Shown here: positions 42,653-50,640 of the stretch, one piece after another
Layout of the letters: each line of letters opens with the position of its first letter
Numbering within the stretch: position 1 is the first letter of the stretch
DNA from: Falsirhodobacter algicola
GTDB taxonomy: Bacteria; Pseudomonadota; Alphaproteobacteria; Rhodobacterales; Rhodobacteraceae
Length of the DNA: 64,000 nt
Reading direction: 5' to 3'
NCBI RefSeq assembly: GCF_018279165.1
Contig: NZ_CP047292.1
Location: 33,618 to 97,617 of the forward strand
The notes under the pieces: generated by a model
The model's database searches: none
Seen by the model: the letters and a program-made list of their open reading frames with translations, nothing else
Told to the model about the DNA's origin: nothing
Translations under genes and position numbers: made by a program

Positions 42653-43737
42653 TCAAGCGGCGCACCTTCGACATCGATTTCCCCGGGGACGCACCTGTCC
42701 CCGCGGGGACAGACAGCCCCGAGCGGGAGACGCGGCGCGGCCCCATGGCCGCCGCCATCAGCGAAAACGCCGAGGCGCTGCGCGAACGGCAGGCCACCGA
42801 GGCCGCGATCCGCGCCGAGAACGACCGCCTCGCGCATGAACTGGTGCGGCTGAAGAAGCTGGGCCTCGTGACGGATCTGATCCCGCTGGACGCCATCCGC
42901 GCGACCAAGCTGACCCGCGACCGGGCCGAGGGGCGCGATCCGGAACTGGACGAGCTGAAGGAATCCATCCGCGCCGTCGGCCTGTCGAACCCCATCCGCG
43001 TCGAGGCGGACGGGCAGGGCGGCTATCAACTGGTGCAGGGTTTCCGCCGGCTGGAGGCCTTCCGCGAACTCTACGGCGAAACCGGCGAGGAGCGGTTCGC
43101 CGCCATCCCCGCGGGGATGATCGCGCCGGGCGAGACGCTGGAAAGCCTCTATCGCCGCATGGTCGACGAAAACCTCGTTCGGCGAGATATCAGTTTTGCG
43201 GAAATGGCAATTCTCGCAAGAAGCTATCTTTTGGACCCGGACACCGCCGCCACCTCCATCGACCAAGCCATCGCGACGCTGTTCCAATCGGCGGGGCGGC
43301 AGAAGCGTGTCTATATCCGCAACTTCACCACGCTGCTGGACCGGGTGGGGATGCACCTGCTGCACCCCCATGCGATCCCGCGCGCGCTCGGCCTCGATGT
43401 GCTGAAGCGGGTGGAGCGGGAACCGGGCGCGGCCACCATGCTGGGCCGTCTGCTGATGACGCAGCCCGAACGGACCGAGAGCGACGAGGTGATGATCCTG
43501 CGCGATTTCGCCGCCGGCGCGGGACAGCCCGCCCCCGTGCGCCCGGCGCGCGGCCCCGGCAATCCCGGCGCCAAGACGACGATCCGCGTCGCGCGCGGGG
43601 ACGATGTCGCCCGTTGCACCGCCACGCATGGCCGGGTGGAACTGCGGATGGACCGCGATTTCAGCGCCATCGACCGTCATCGCCTCGAACAGGCGCTGGA
43701 GGCGTTTCTGACCCGGCTGGACGATCCGAACGGCTGA
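42649..43737 (+). CDS. parB: ParB/RepB-type partition protein
   Basis: 362 residues. After a variable N-terminus and a short coiled-coil (ISENAEALRERQATEAAIRAENDRLAHELVRLKKLG), the ParB nuclease-like domain starts at LIPLDAIRATKLTRDRA. It has ELKESIRAVGLSNPIRVE, YQLVQGFRRLEAFREL (the GxRR CTP-binding box) and MVDENLVRRDISFAEMAILA. A helix-turn-helix region follows. It binds the centromere and loads partition complexes. Coupled to parA by ATGA. Palindrome copy 4 lies near its N-terminus (DAPVPAGTDS) and a degenerate copy at 43105. Codons 177-196 are unusually AT-rich. Confidence 0.92.
   Translation: MIKRRTFDIDFPGDAPVPAGTDSPERETRRGPMAAAISENAEALRERQATEAAIRAENDRLAHELVRLKKLGLVTDLIPLDAIRATKLTRDRAEGRDPELDELKESIRAVGLSNPIRVEADGQGGYQLVQGFRRLEAFRELYGETGEERFAAIPAGMIAPGETLESLYRRMVDENLVRRDISFAEMAILARSYLLDPDTAATSIDQAIATLFQSAGRQKRVYIRNFTTLLDRVGMHLLHPHAIPRALGLDVLKRVEREPGAATMLGRLLMTQPERTESDEVMILRDFAAGAGQPAPVRPARGPGNPGAKTTIRVARGDDVARCTATHGRVELRMDRDFSAIDRHRLEQALEAFLTRLDDPNG
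42696..42711. repeat. Replicon palindrome copy 4, inside parB
   Basis: tgtccccgcggggaca, perfect 16-bp palindrome, read GTC CCC GCG GGG ACA (V-P-A-G-T) in the variable N-terminus of parB. A related half-like element, ttccccggggac, lies just upstream at about 42679-42690. Confidence 0.8.
43105..43118. repeat. Degenerate replicon palindrome inside parB
   Basis: atccccgcggggat keeps the central palindrome ccccgcgggg but loses the outer tg/ca. It is in the same phase as the others (I-P-A-G-M). It may be a decayed copy or chance. Confidence 0.35.
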
Positions 43738-43813
43738 TCTTCTGTGCAGGGGCGGACGGGGGGCTATGTCCCCAACCGCCCCGGCGCCCCCGGACTGACA
43801 AGAGCGTTCCGTC

Positions 43814-45007
43814 ATGCATATCGCCGCCTTCTGCCCGCCTTATGCCAGCCATCTGCGCGCCTTTTCGGCGCTGGCGGAGGCGCTGGCCGCGCGGGGGCAC
43901 CGCGTCACCTTCGTGCTGCCGCAGGGCAGGGGGCCGGACACCGACCATCCGGGGGTGGAGGTGCATCATCTGGATCTGGGCGCCACCGGCGGCGGCGATC
44001 AGTTGCGCGCCATCGCCAGCAGCGCCGCGCGCACGGACCTGCTGTGCCGGGCGGCGGGGCGGCTGCCGGATGTGGACGCGATCCTCGGCGATCAGACGGA
44101 ACCTGCGGCGGGGCTGATCGCGGCGCATCGGGGGCTGCCGCTGATCGGGGTGGCCTGCGCGCTGCCGCTGGACCCGGCGCCGGGGGTGCCGCTGCCGTTC
44201 CTCGGCTGGCCCTACGATCCGGGGCCGCGCGGGCTGCGGCGCAATGCGGGGGGCGACCGGGTGGCCGATTGGATCCTGCGTCGGCACAACGCGGTGATCC
44301 GCGATTGGTCCGCGCGCTTCGGCCTGCCCCTGCGGGAGCGGATGACCGATTGCCTGTCGGATCTACTGACCCTGTCGCAGACGCTGCCCGGTTTCGATTT
44401 CCCGCGCCCGCCCGGGCCGATCGTCGAAACGGGCCCCTTGCGCCGCGCGGTGCGCCAGCCGTTCCCCGCCGATATCCATCCCGACCCGGACCGGCCCTTC
44501 GTGTACCTCTCGCTTGGGACGGTGCAGGGGCACCGGGTGCGGATGCTGCGCCTGCTGAGCGAGGCCTGCCGCCGCGCCGGGGCGCAGGTGCTGGTCTGCC
44601 ATGCCGGCGGGCTGTCACCCCGCGCGGCGGCGGCGCTGAACGCGACATGGGTGCGCGATTTCGTCCCGCAGGAGGCGGTTCTGGACCGCGCCGATCTGTG
44701 CATCACCCATGCCGGCCTGAACACCGCGATGGAGGCGCTGATGCGCGGGGTGCCGATGCTTGCGGTGCCGATCGCCTTCGATCAGCCGGGGGTGGCGGCG
44801 CGGCTGGATCATCACGGCGTCGCCCTGCGCCAGAACCGCCGCACGCTGACCGTGGACGGGGCCGAGCGTCAGATCCGTCGCTTGCTGCACGATCCGGCCT
44901 TTCGCACCCGCGCCCGCGCCTTCGGCCCCGGCCCCGGAACCGCCGCCGCGGTGGACCGGATCGAAGCCGCCCTCAGCCAAGCCCAAGGGCTCGTAGCAGC
45001 CCAATGA
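43814..45007 (+). CDS. Glycosyltransferase family 1, CrtX/UGT-like
   Basis: 397 residues, GT-B fold. The N-domain begins IAAFCPPYASHLRAFSALAEALAARGHRVTFVLP. The C-domain carries PFVYLSLGTVQGHR and the UGT signature ITHAGLNTAMEALMRGVPMLAVPIAFDQPGVAARL, which binds the nucleotide sugar. The overall form is closest to zeaxanthin glucosyltransferase (CrtX) and macrolide glycosyltransferases, so it probably glycosylates a hydrophobic acceptor. No carotenoid genes are nearby. It follows parB by 76 nt, and its 3' end overlaps the convergent DUF2585 gene by 35 bp. Confidence 0.8.
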   Translation: MHIAAFCPPYASHLRAFSALAEALAARGHRVTFVLPQGRGPDTDHPGVEVHHLDLGATGGGDQLRAIASSAARTDLLCRAAGRLPDVDAILGDQTEPAAGLIAAHRGLPLIGVACALPLDPAPGVPLPFLGWPYDPGPRGLRRNAGGDRVADWILRRHNAVIRDWSARFGLPLRERMTDCLSDLLTLSQTLPGFDFPRPPGPIVETGPLRRAVRQPFPADIHPDPDRPFVYLSLGTVQGHRVRMLRLLSEACRRAGAQVLVCHAGGLSPRAAAALNATWVRDFVPQEAVLDRADLCITHAGLNTAMEALMRGVPMLAVPIAFDQPGVAARLDHHGVALRQNRRTLTVDGAERQIRRLLHDPAFRTRARAFGPGPGTAAAVDRIEAALSQAQGLVAAQ

Positions 45008-45530
45008 TGTAACCGTCGTCGATCCACAGACTGACGCCGACCTCCACCGCGATCAGTGCCGCGACGACGGCCCAGACCGGCAGCCGCGACGCCAGCATCC
45101 CGCCCGCCACCGTAAACGCGGTATCGCCGAGCGAGTTCAGGATGCTGTCCCCGTCATAGCCGCGCGGATCGCCCGGCTCGTATCCGAAGACGGAGATGAT
45201 GGCGGGCATGTTCTCCATCACTTCCCAGATGGAGGAGCTGACGAGCACGATCAGCGCCAGCCGCGCGACCGGCCAATGCGGCCTCAGCGCGCGAAAGATC
45301 AGCAAGAGCGCCATCCCGAAGCCGAGATGCAGCACCGAATAGGGGTCCGCCAGATGCTGCGAGTTCTGCGCCGGGTCCAGCCGGACCTGCCACGGCCAAT
45401 CCCCGCCGCAGCCGCAGCCCGGATCGCGCCCCATCAGCGCCAGAACCCCCGCCTGAAGCAGCACGAGCGCGATCATCAGGACGGGGGCGGGAAGGCGCCA
45501 CAGGCTACGGAACACTTTCATGTTCAACAT
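44973..45530 (-). CDS. DUF2585 (UPF0314) membrane protein
   Basis: 185 residues with about five hydrophobic segments. GRDPGCGCGGDWPWQVRLDPAQNSQHLADPYSVLHLGFGMALLL and SSSIWEVMENMPAIISVFGYEPGDPRGYDGDSILNSLGDT are the highly conserved blocks of this alphaproteobacterial family of unknown function. Its length and motifs are complete. The start at 45530 (MLNMKV) has a weak GGATTAAG; MKV at 45521 is an alternative. The last 11 codons overlap the 3' end of the glycosyltransferase gene on the other strand. Confidence 0.85.
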   Translation of the reverse strand: MLNMKVFRSLWRLPAPVLMIALVLLQAGVLALMGRDPGCGCGGDWPWQVRLDPAQNSQHLADPYSVLHLGFGMALLLIFRALRPHWPVARLALIVLVSSSIWEVMENMPAIISVFGYEPGDPRGYDGDSILNSLGDTAFTVAGGMLASRLPVWAVVAALIAVEVGVSLWIDDGYIIGLLRALGLG

Positions 45531-45612
45531 CTTAATCCGCGCCGCCCGCTTGCCCAGTGACAGGGGCGGGTGTTAGCGTCGAAAAACACGCCCGACCGGA
45601 TCGAAAGGCCCC

Positions 45613-45954
45613 ATGTCGCCGATGCTGTTGTCTTGGGTGATGCTCGCCATCGCCATCCTGAGCGAGGTGGCAGGCTCCACCTGCCTGATGCTGTCGCGCC
45701 AGTTCACGAGGCCGCTGCCTTCGATAGGGGCGGCGGTGCTCTATGTCGTGGCCTTCTATTTCCTATCGCTGTCGCTGCGACACATCTCGCTCGGGATCGC
45801 CTATGGCGTATGGGCGGGCTGCGGGGTGGTGCTGACGGCGGTGATCGGGCTCGTGGTGTTCCGTCAGGCGCTGGATGCGGCGGCGCTGATCGGCCTTGGC
45901 CTGATCATCGCCGGCGTCCTTGTCATCAACCTCTTTTCCCGCGTCGGGCATTAG
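45613..45954 (+). CDS. Small multidrug resistance (SMR) family efflux protein
   Basis: 113 residues, four helices. Glu18 in AILSEVAGSTCLMLS is the essential proton/drug-coupling glutamate (Glu14 in EmrE), and LGIAYGVWAGCGVVLTAVIGLVVF matches the helix-3 motif AYAxWxGxG. SMR proteins export quaternary ammonium compounds or guanidinium as antiparallel dimers. Stand-alone gene with its own terminator. Confidence 0.9.
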   Translation: MSPMLLSWVMLAIAILSEVAGSTCLMLSRQFTRPLPSIGAAVLYVVAFYFLSLSLRHISLGIAYGVWAGCGVVLTAVIGLVVFRQALDAAALIGLGLIIAGVLVINLFSRVGH

Positions 45955-45982
45955 CCGCCCGCCGACATGGCAGCGGGCGGCT
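45953..45982. terminator. Hairpin terminator between the SMR gene and the monooxygenase operon
   Basis: agccgcccgc (45953-45962) pairs perfectly with gcgggcggct (45973-45982), loop of 10 nt, overlapping the SMR stop codon. ttgg follows on the plus strand. It can serve both convergent genes. Confidence 0.6.
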
Positions 45983-46000
45983 TTGGCTATCTACCTGATT

Positions 46001-47191
46001 CTACGCGGCAATCTCTCGTGCGAAATCGCGCGGGTCGTAGTCATAGACCCAGTCGGTATTGATCCCGGTCGTGCGCGGATCGTCCTTGGCGCGGCGCGCA
46101 TATTCGGCGTCGCGGCGGGCCATCTCTTCCTCGGTCGGCAGGTGATATGTCCGGCCACGCTCGCGGGCCTCCAGCTGGACGCGCGCGGTGCGCGGACGGC
46201 GCTCGTCCTCATAGGCGGCGAGTGCGGTGCCAAGATCGCCATGCATGGCCAGCGCCTCGGCCAGCGCATAGGCGTCTTCGATCGCCATGGCGGCACCTTG
46301 CGACAGGAAGGGCAGCATCGGATGGCACGCATCGCCCAACAGCGTGACCGCGCCCTGCGACCAACGTTCCATCGGATCGCGGTCGAACAGGCCCCAAGTG
46401 AACGTTTCGCCCACCCCTTCGAACAGGGTGCGCAGGTCCGGGTGCCATCCGTCGAAATCCCGAAGCATATCTTCGACCGAGGCGCGGGTGCTCCAGCTTT
46501 CGGCAACCCATTCCGGCGCTTCGGTGACGGCGACGATGTTCACCGCCTGCCCACCCTTGACGTAATAGGTGACGACATGCGCCTTCGGCCCCATCCAGAA
46601 CGAGCTTTCGGGGGCGACGTAATCCACCACGCCGCCGGTCGGCACCAGCGCGCGATAGCATTGATGGCCCGTCCAACGCAGGCCGCCTTCGCCGAAGATA
46701 TGGCTGCGCACCACCGAGCGCACGCCGTCCGCCCCGATCACGAGGTCCGCGTCGAAATAGCTGCCATCCGCGAACCGTGCACGGGCGCCGTTGGCCGTCT
46801 GCTCCACCCCGGTGCAGCGCATGCCGAACCGGCAATTGGCGACCGGCAGTTCGGAGATCAGGATCTCCAGCAAATCCGCCCGATGCACGTGGATGAAGGG
46901 CGCCTCGTAATGGGCGCGGAATTCCGGACCGAGGTCGATGCGGAAGTTCTGCCGTCCGCTCTGCCAGTGGCGGCCGCTCACGGCTTGCGGATAGAAGGCC
47001 GCCGCGTGCAGCTTGTCCCCAAGGCCAAGACCCATCAGCGCCTTGACCGCATTGGGGGTGACCTGAACACCCGCCCCGACCTCGCCGAAGGCAGGGGCCT
47101 GTTCGAAGATGGTCACGTCGAACCCCTTGCGCAGCAGGGCATGCGCCGTCGCGGCGCCGCCGATGCCGCCGCCGATGATTGCGATTTTCAT
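46001..47191 (-). CDS. FAD-dependent aromatic monooxygenase (salicylate/6-hydroxynicotinate hydroxylase type)
   Basis: 396 residues, class A flavoprotein. The FAD Rossmann motif is AIIGGGIGGAATAHALLRKGFDVTIFEQ, the second dinucleotide motif VIGADGVRSVVR, and the FAD-ribityl site LLGDACHPMLPFLSQGAAMAIEDA. The end WVYDYDPRDF resembles NicC and salicylate hydroxylases (WVYxYD). These enzymes use NAD(P)H and O2 to hydroxylate an aromatic ring, sometimes with decarboxylation. It is the last gene of an ABC-importer operon (11 nt after a permease gene), so it probably attacks the imported compound. The substrate is unknown. Confidence 0.88.
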   Translation of the reverse strand: MKIAIIGGGIGGAATAHALLRKGFDVTIFEQAPAFGEVGAGVQVTPNAVKALMGLGLGDKLHAAAFYPQAVSGRHWQSGRQNFRIDLGPEFRAHYEAPFIHVHRADLLEILISELPVANCRFGMRCTGVEQTANGARARFADGSYFDADLVIGADGVRSVVRSHIFGEGGLRWTGHQCYRALVPTGGVVDYVAPESSFWMGPKAHVVTYYVKGGQAVNIVAVTEAPEWVAESWSTRASVEDMLRDFDGWHPDLRTLFEGVGETFTWGLFDRDPMERWSQGAVTLLGDACHPMLPFLSQGAAMAIEDAYALAEALAMHGDLGTALAAYEDERRPRTARVQLEARERGRTYHLPTEEEMARRDAEYARRAKDDPRTTGINTDWVYDYDPRDFAREIAA

Positions 47192-47202
47192 AAGTCGTCC
47201 TT

Positions 47203-47985
47203 TCAGTTGCGCCAGTGCAGGAGGCGCTTTTCAAGCCGCCCCACGACGCCGCGCTCCAAGAGCTGCATGGCGATGATGAAGATGATGGCCACCGCGGCCA
47301 CGTCGCGCATGCGCAGCAGGCGGAAGCTGTTGAATATCTGGGCGCCGATGCCGTCCGGCTGGCCGATCGCCTCCACTACGACCACCAGTTTCCACGACAG
47401 CGCGAAGGAGAAGCGCATCGCCGTCAGAAGCGCCGGGACCAGTTGCGGGGCCAGTACCGTCCAAAGGCGGACATGGCGCGGCAAGTGATAGATCTGCGCC
47501 ATCTGGTCCAGATCGTGATCGCGCGCCTGCACGTTGGAGCGGACGATGTTGGCCACGAACGGGGACACCGCGAAGGTGAGGGCGACGAAGCCAGCCGTTT
47601 CGCCCGTTCCAAGCGCCAGAATGGCGAAGATGATGTAGACCGGGTCCGGCACGGCCAGCGCCAGCGCCAGAAGCGGCTGGAAAAACGCCTCGGCGCGCTT
47701 GTTCAAGCCGATGAAGAGCCCGATCGCCGATCCGGCCAAGGTCGCGGCGGCAAAGGCCGACAGCACCCGGCCCAATGTCAGCGTGAAGTTGTTCCAGAAC
47801 GCCCCGGATGACAGCTGCGCCTCCATCGCGCGCAGGGTCGATCCGATATCGGGCACCCATGGGCCGAAGTTCAGCGCCATGACGTGCCAGACCGCAAGCA
47901 TCGTCAGCAGCGCCACCATGGCCGCGGCAACGCGCGGCGGGATGCGCAGGGACATGGGCGGCGCCGTTGCAATATCACGCGACAT
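47203..47985 (-). CDS. ABC transporter permease (SsuC/TauC type), second permease of the operon
   Basis: 260 residues, about six helices. LAVPDPVYIIFAILALGTGETAGFVALTFAVSPFVANIVRSNVQARDHDLDQMAQIYHLPRHVRLWTVLAPQLVPALLTAMRF covers the BPD_transp_1 core and EAA loop of the nitrate/sulfonate/taurine class. ATG 47985 follows GGAGGG 7 nt upstream, which decides against the TTG at 48000. It overlaps the end of the ATPase gene by 11 nt. Confidence 0.9.
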   Translation of the reverse strand: MSRDIATAPPMSLRIPPRVAAAMVALLTMLAVWHVMALNFGPWVPDIGSTLRAMEAQLSSGAFWNNFTLTLGRVLSAFAAATLAGSAIGLFIGLNKRAEAFFQPLLALALAVPDPVYIIFAILALGTGETAGFVALTFAVSPFVANIVRSNVQARDHDLDQMAQIYHLPRHVRLWTVLAPQLVPALLTAMRFSFALSWKLVVVVEAIGQPDGIGAQIFNSFRLLRMRDVAAVAIIFIIAMQLLERGVVGRLEKRLLHWRN

Positions 47986-48754
47986 CGCGCTGCCCTCCAA
48001 GGCCCCACGGCGCTTGAACGCGGGCGATGATGTCGCCCTCGATCTCGGAGATGCGGGGATCGTCGTAGTTGCGGGGGCGGGCCAGCGGAACGGTGAAATC
48101 CTCGTGCAGCCGCGCGGGGCCGCGCGATAGGATCAGGATGCGATCCGCAAGGAACACCGCCTCGCGGATGGAATGGGTGACGAAGATCACCGTCACGCCC
48201 GTCCGCTGAACGATCTGCGTCAATTCCTGCCGGAGGGATCGCGCGGTCACTTCGTCCAAGGTCGATAGCGGTTCGTCCATCAGGATGTAGGACGGATCGA
48301 CGACCAGCGCCCGCGCGATGGAGACGCGCTGTCGCTGCCCCCCCGACAGGCGCATGGGCCAAGAATCCTTGAACTGGCCGATATGCAGGATGCCGAGGAT
48401 CTCGTCGATCCGGCTGTCCCATTCCGCCTTCGGGACGGGGGACGCGGCCAGCGCGATCTCCAGATTCTGGCGCACCGTGCGCCATGGCAGCAGGCGATGG
48501 GATTGAAAGACGTAGCCGAGGCGCGGCGCGGTCGATGCGGGGGTAAAGAGTTCCGCGCCCTCCACCCAGACGCGCCCTCGGCTGGGCGCGCTCAGCCCCG
48601 AGATGACATTCAGCATCGAGGATTTGCCGCAGCCGGACGGACCGAGGATCGCCACGAACTCGCCGCGTTTGACATCGAAGTCGAGCCGTCTCACAGCCTC
48701 GGAGGTTTCATAGGACACGCCGAGATCCTCGACCCGCAGAACGCTGTCGGTCAT
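47975..48754 (-). CDS. ABC transporter ATP-binding protein (SsuB/TauB type)
   Basis: 259 residues. Walker A GPSGCGKSS, signature LSGGQRQR, Walker B YILMDEPLSTLDE and FVTHSIREAVFLADRILILS are the hallmarks of the nitrate/sulfonate/taurine importer ATPases. Its ATG overlaps the stop of the upstream permease (ATGA, 48751-48754). It presumably powers both permeases of the operon. Confidence 0.93.
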   Translation of the reverse strand: MTDSVLRVEDLGVSYETSEAVRRLDFDVKRGEFVAILGPSGCGKSSMLNVISGLSAPSRGRVWVEGAELFTPASTAPRLGYVFQSHRLLPWRTVRQNLEIALAASPVPKAEWDSRIDEILGILHIGQFKDSWPMRLSGGQRQRVSIARALVVDPSYILMDEPLSTLDEVTARSLRQELTQIVQRTGVTVIFVTHSIREAVFLADRILILSRGPARLHEDFTVPLARPRNYDDPRISEIEGDIIARVQAPWGLGGQRDVA

Positions 48755-49503
48755 GCTTCTTTCCTCCAACGGAAGGTGTGTTTTTCCAATGTGCGGATCA
48801 GCCCGTATTCGGCGATCAGCACGATGGCCATGAAGACGAGCAGCCACAGGTGCACCTCGATCATGAACATGTATTCCCAGGCATGTTCGAATTTCGCCCC
48901 GAACCCGGCCCGGGCGGCGCCGAAGATCTCCGCCACGACGATGACCTTCCAAGCCAGCGCATGGGCATTGCGCAGCGACGCGAAGATGTAGGGCGCGACG
49001 TAGGGCGCCCAGACATGGCGCACCTGCGTCAACAGGCCAAGGTGATAGATGCGCGACATCTCATCGAGTTCGTTGTCGGCGCTGTTCAGCCCGTCGCGCA
49101 TGCCCATCGCCATGTAGGGAAAGGTGATGAACGCAACGACGAGGATGTAGCCGACTTCGGACCCCTTGAAGATCGCAAGCGCGAGGATGGCGGCGATCGC
49201 GCTTGGCGTGCGCAAGGCCGCGATGACGTACCAACCCAACACATCGCCCATGAAGCGCGACCGGGACATGACGAAGGCGGCGGCGAAACCGGCGACGACC
49301 CCGAGGGACAATCCCGCCACGACCCGCCCCAGCGTCAGCCCGATATTCGACCATGTGGCCGGATCGGAAAGGAAATGGGGCAGGGCGGCCAGCACGGCGA
49401 ATGGCGATTCGATGAACGTTGCCTGCGCAGCCGCCAGATACCACGCCGGTATCAGCAGGATGAGTGCCGCGCCCGACCATAAGGTGCGTTCGGCCCTGCT
49501 CAT
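48751..49503 (-). CDS. ABC transporter permease (SsuC/TauC type), first permease of the operon
   Basis: 250 residues, about six helices. ALRTPSAIAAILALAIFKGSEVGYILVVAFITFPYMAMGMRDGLNSADNELDEMSRIYHLGLLTQVRHVWAPYVAPYIFASLRNAHALAWKVIVVAE contains the permease core and EAA loop. Two different permeases (this and 47203) imply a heterodimeric channel, unlike the usual homodimer of Ssu/Tau systems. ATGA overlaps on both sides. Confidence 0.9.
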   Translation of the reverse strand: MSRAERTLWSGAALILLIPAWYLAAAQATFIESPFAVLAALPHFLSDPATWSNIGLTLGRVVAGLSLGVVAGFAAAFVMSRSRFMGDVLGWYVIAALRTPSAIAAILALAIFKGSEVGYILVVAFITFPYMAMGMRDGLNSADNELDEMSRIYHLGLLTQVRHVWAPYVAPYIFASLRNAHALAWKVIVVAEIFGAARAGFGAKFEHAWEYMFMIEVHLWLLVFMAIVLIAEYGLIRTLEKHTFRWRKEA

Positions 49504-50489
49504 GGACGTGGGCCGATCGTATCTTCGAGCGTGACGAGCGTGCCGTCCGGCACCTCTTGGATCACCGAACCGTCTTCGGCCAGCTCGCCGAGGAAATCGA
49601 GCGCCGCCGTCCGCTTCTCTTCGGACCAGTCATTGGTGAAATAGCCATAGGTGTTGCCGTTCTCGATCATCTGATCCAGCACGGCGGGGTCCGAAATCCC
49701 GAGGGCTTCGGCGATGTAGGGTTTGCGCAGGATCTCGTAATGGCTGTCTTCCAGCATCGCGATCGCGTCGTCATAGGCATCGCGGACCGCATAGACGAGG
49801 GCGGGGTTCTCCTGCATCCAGTCCTCATGGGCGACCATGTTCGTGATCCACGGCGCGAAACCGTCATTCTGCTTGGAGAAGGCCTCGTGCGCCTGAAGGA
49901 GATAATGGCCGTCCGTCGCGACCATCGCCTCAGAGACGAAGCCCTCGAAGTCGAAGATCGCATCGACCTCGCCCTGCGCCAGCAGTTGCACCAGTGCCGC
50001 CGGGCCCACCTGCGCCATGTCGTACTCTTCGAGGACGTCGAAGCCGTACATCTGTTGCACGATCAGGCGAATGAACGCGGTCGTCCCGCTATCGGCGCCG
50101 AAATGGCCGACCTTGTGGCCCTTCAGGTCTTCGGGGGTGGTGGCATCGGAATCGCCCGGGACCACGATCCCGAGATAGAGGTTGCCGACCGGATAGAACG
50201 CCGAGACGTCGAACCCTTCGGCCCGCGCGATCGCAACGCCCAGCAGGTCGTTGTCCATCGCGATGTCGGAATTGCCGATCAGGAAGTTCTGGAACAGCCC
50301 ATCGCTCGGCAGGTATTCGAACGTGCCGGTGAAGCCGTGCTTCTTGTCCAGCCCCTCGCCCTCGATGATCATCATGGGCACGCCGCCGATGCTTCCGGCT
50401 ACGGCCTGCATGGTGACGGTGGGCCCATCGGCCCAAGCGGCGGTCGTGCCAAGGCACATGGCGCAAAGGCCATGGATGATATGTCGCAT
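49500..50489 (-). CDS. ABC transporter substrate-binding protein (SsuA/THI5/NMT1-like)
   Basis: 329 residues. A signal peptide (RHIIHGLCAMCLGTTAAWA) precedes a periplasmic-binding fold: VAGSIGGVPMMIIEGEGLDKKHGF, YLPSDGLFQNFLIGNSDIAMDNDLLGVAIARAEG and VGHFGADSGTTAFIRLIVQQMYGFD resemble NMT1/SsuA-type proteins for sulfonates, pyrimidines or aromatic acids. First gene of the five-gene operon that ends with the monooxygenase. It is divergent from a TetR regulator, which probably controls it. Confidence 0.87.
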   Translation of the reverse strand: MRHIIHGLCAMCLGTTAAWADGPTVTMQAVAGSIGGVPMMIIEGEGLDKKHGFTGTFEYLPSDGLFQNFLIGNSDIAMDNDLLGVAIARAEGFDVSAFYPVGNLYLGIVVPGDSDATTPEDLKGHKVGHFGADSGTTAFIRLIVQQMYGFDVLEEYDMAQVGPAALVQLLAQGEVDAIFDFEGFVSEAMVATDGHYLLQAHEAFSKQNDGFAPWITNMVAHEDWMQENPALVYAVRDAYDDAIAMLEDSHYEILRKPYIAEALGISDPAVLDQMIENGNTYGYFTNDWSEEKRTAALDFLGELAEDGSVIQEVPDGTLVTLEDTIGPRP

Positions 50490-50640
50490 AGGATTTCCCC
50501 GTTGGTCTCTTGTTCTGTGGGGATCAGCCTATGAAGCCGCTTTAATTAATCAAGCGTATAAATAATATTTTGTACCGTTTTCCATGTAAGGTTAGAGTAT
50601 CAGGGCAAAGCGCCCTAAAATTTGGCATCGGAAGAAGAAA
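50490..50640. promoter_or_regulatory. Divergent promoter region of the ABC/monooxygenase operon and its TetR gene
   Basis: 151 bases. The centre (about 50541-50575) is very AT-rich for this genome and contains the palindrome ttaattaa (50542-50549). A small inverted repeat, agggc-aaagc-gccct, lies at 50602-50616, 24 nt before the TetR start. Either could be the TetR operator; no clean -35/-10 pair was assigned. Confidence 0.45.
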
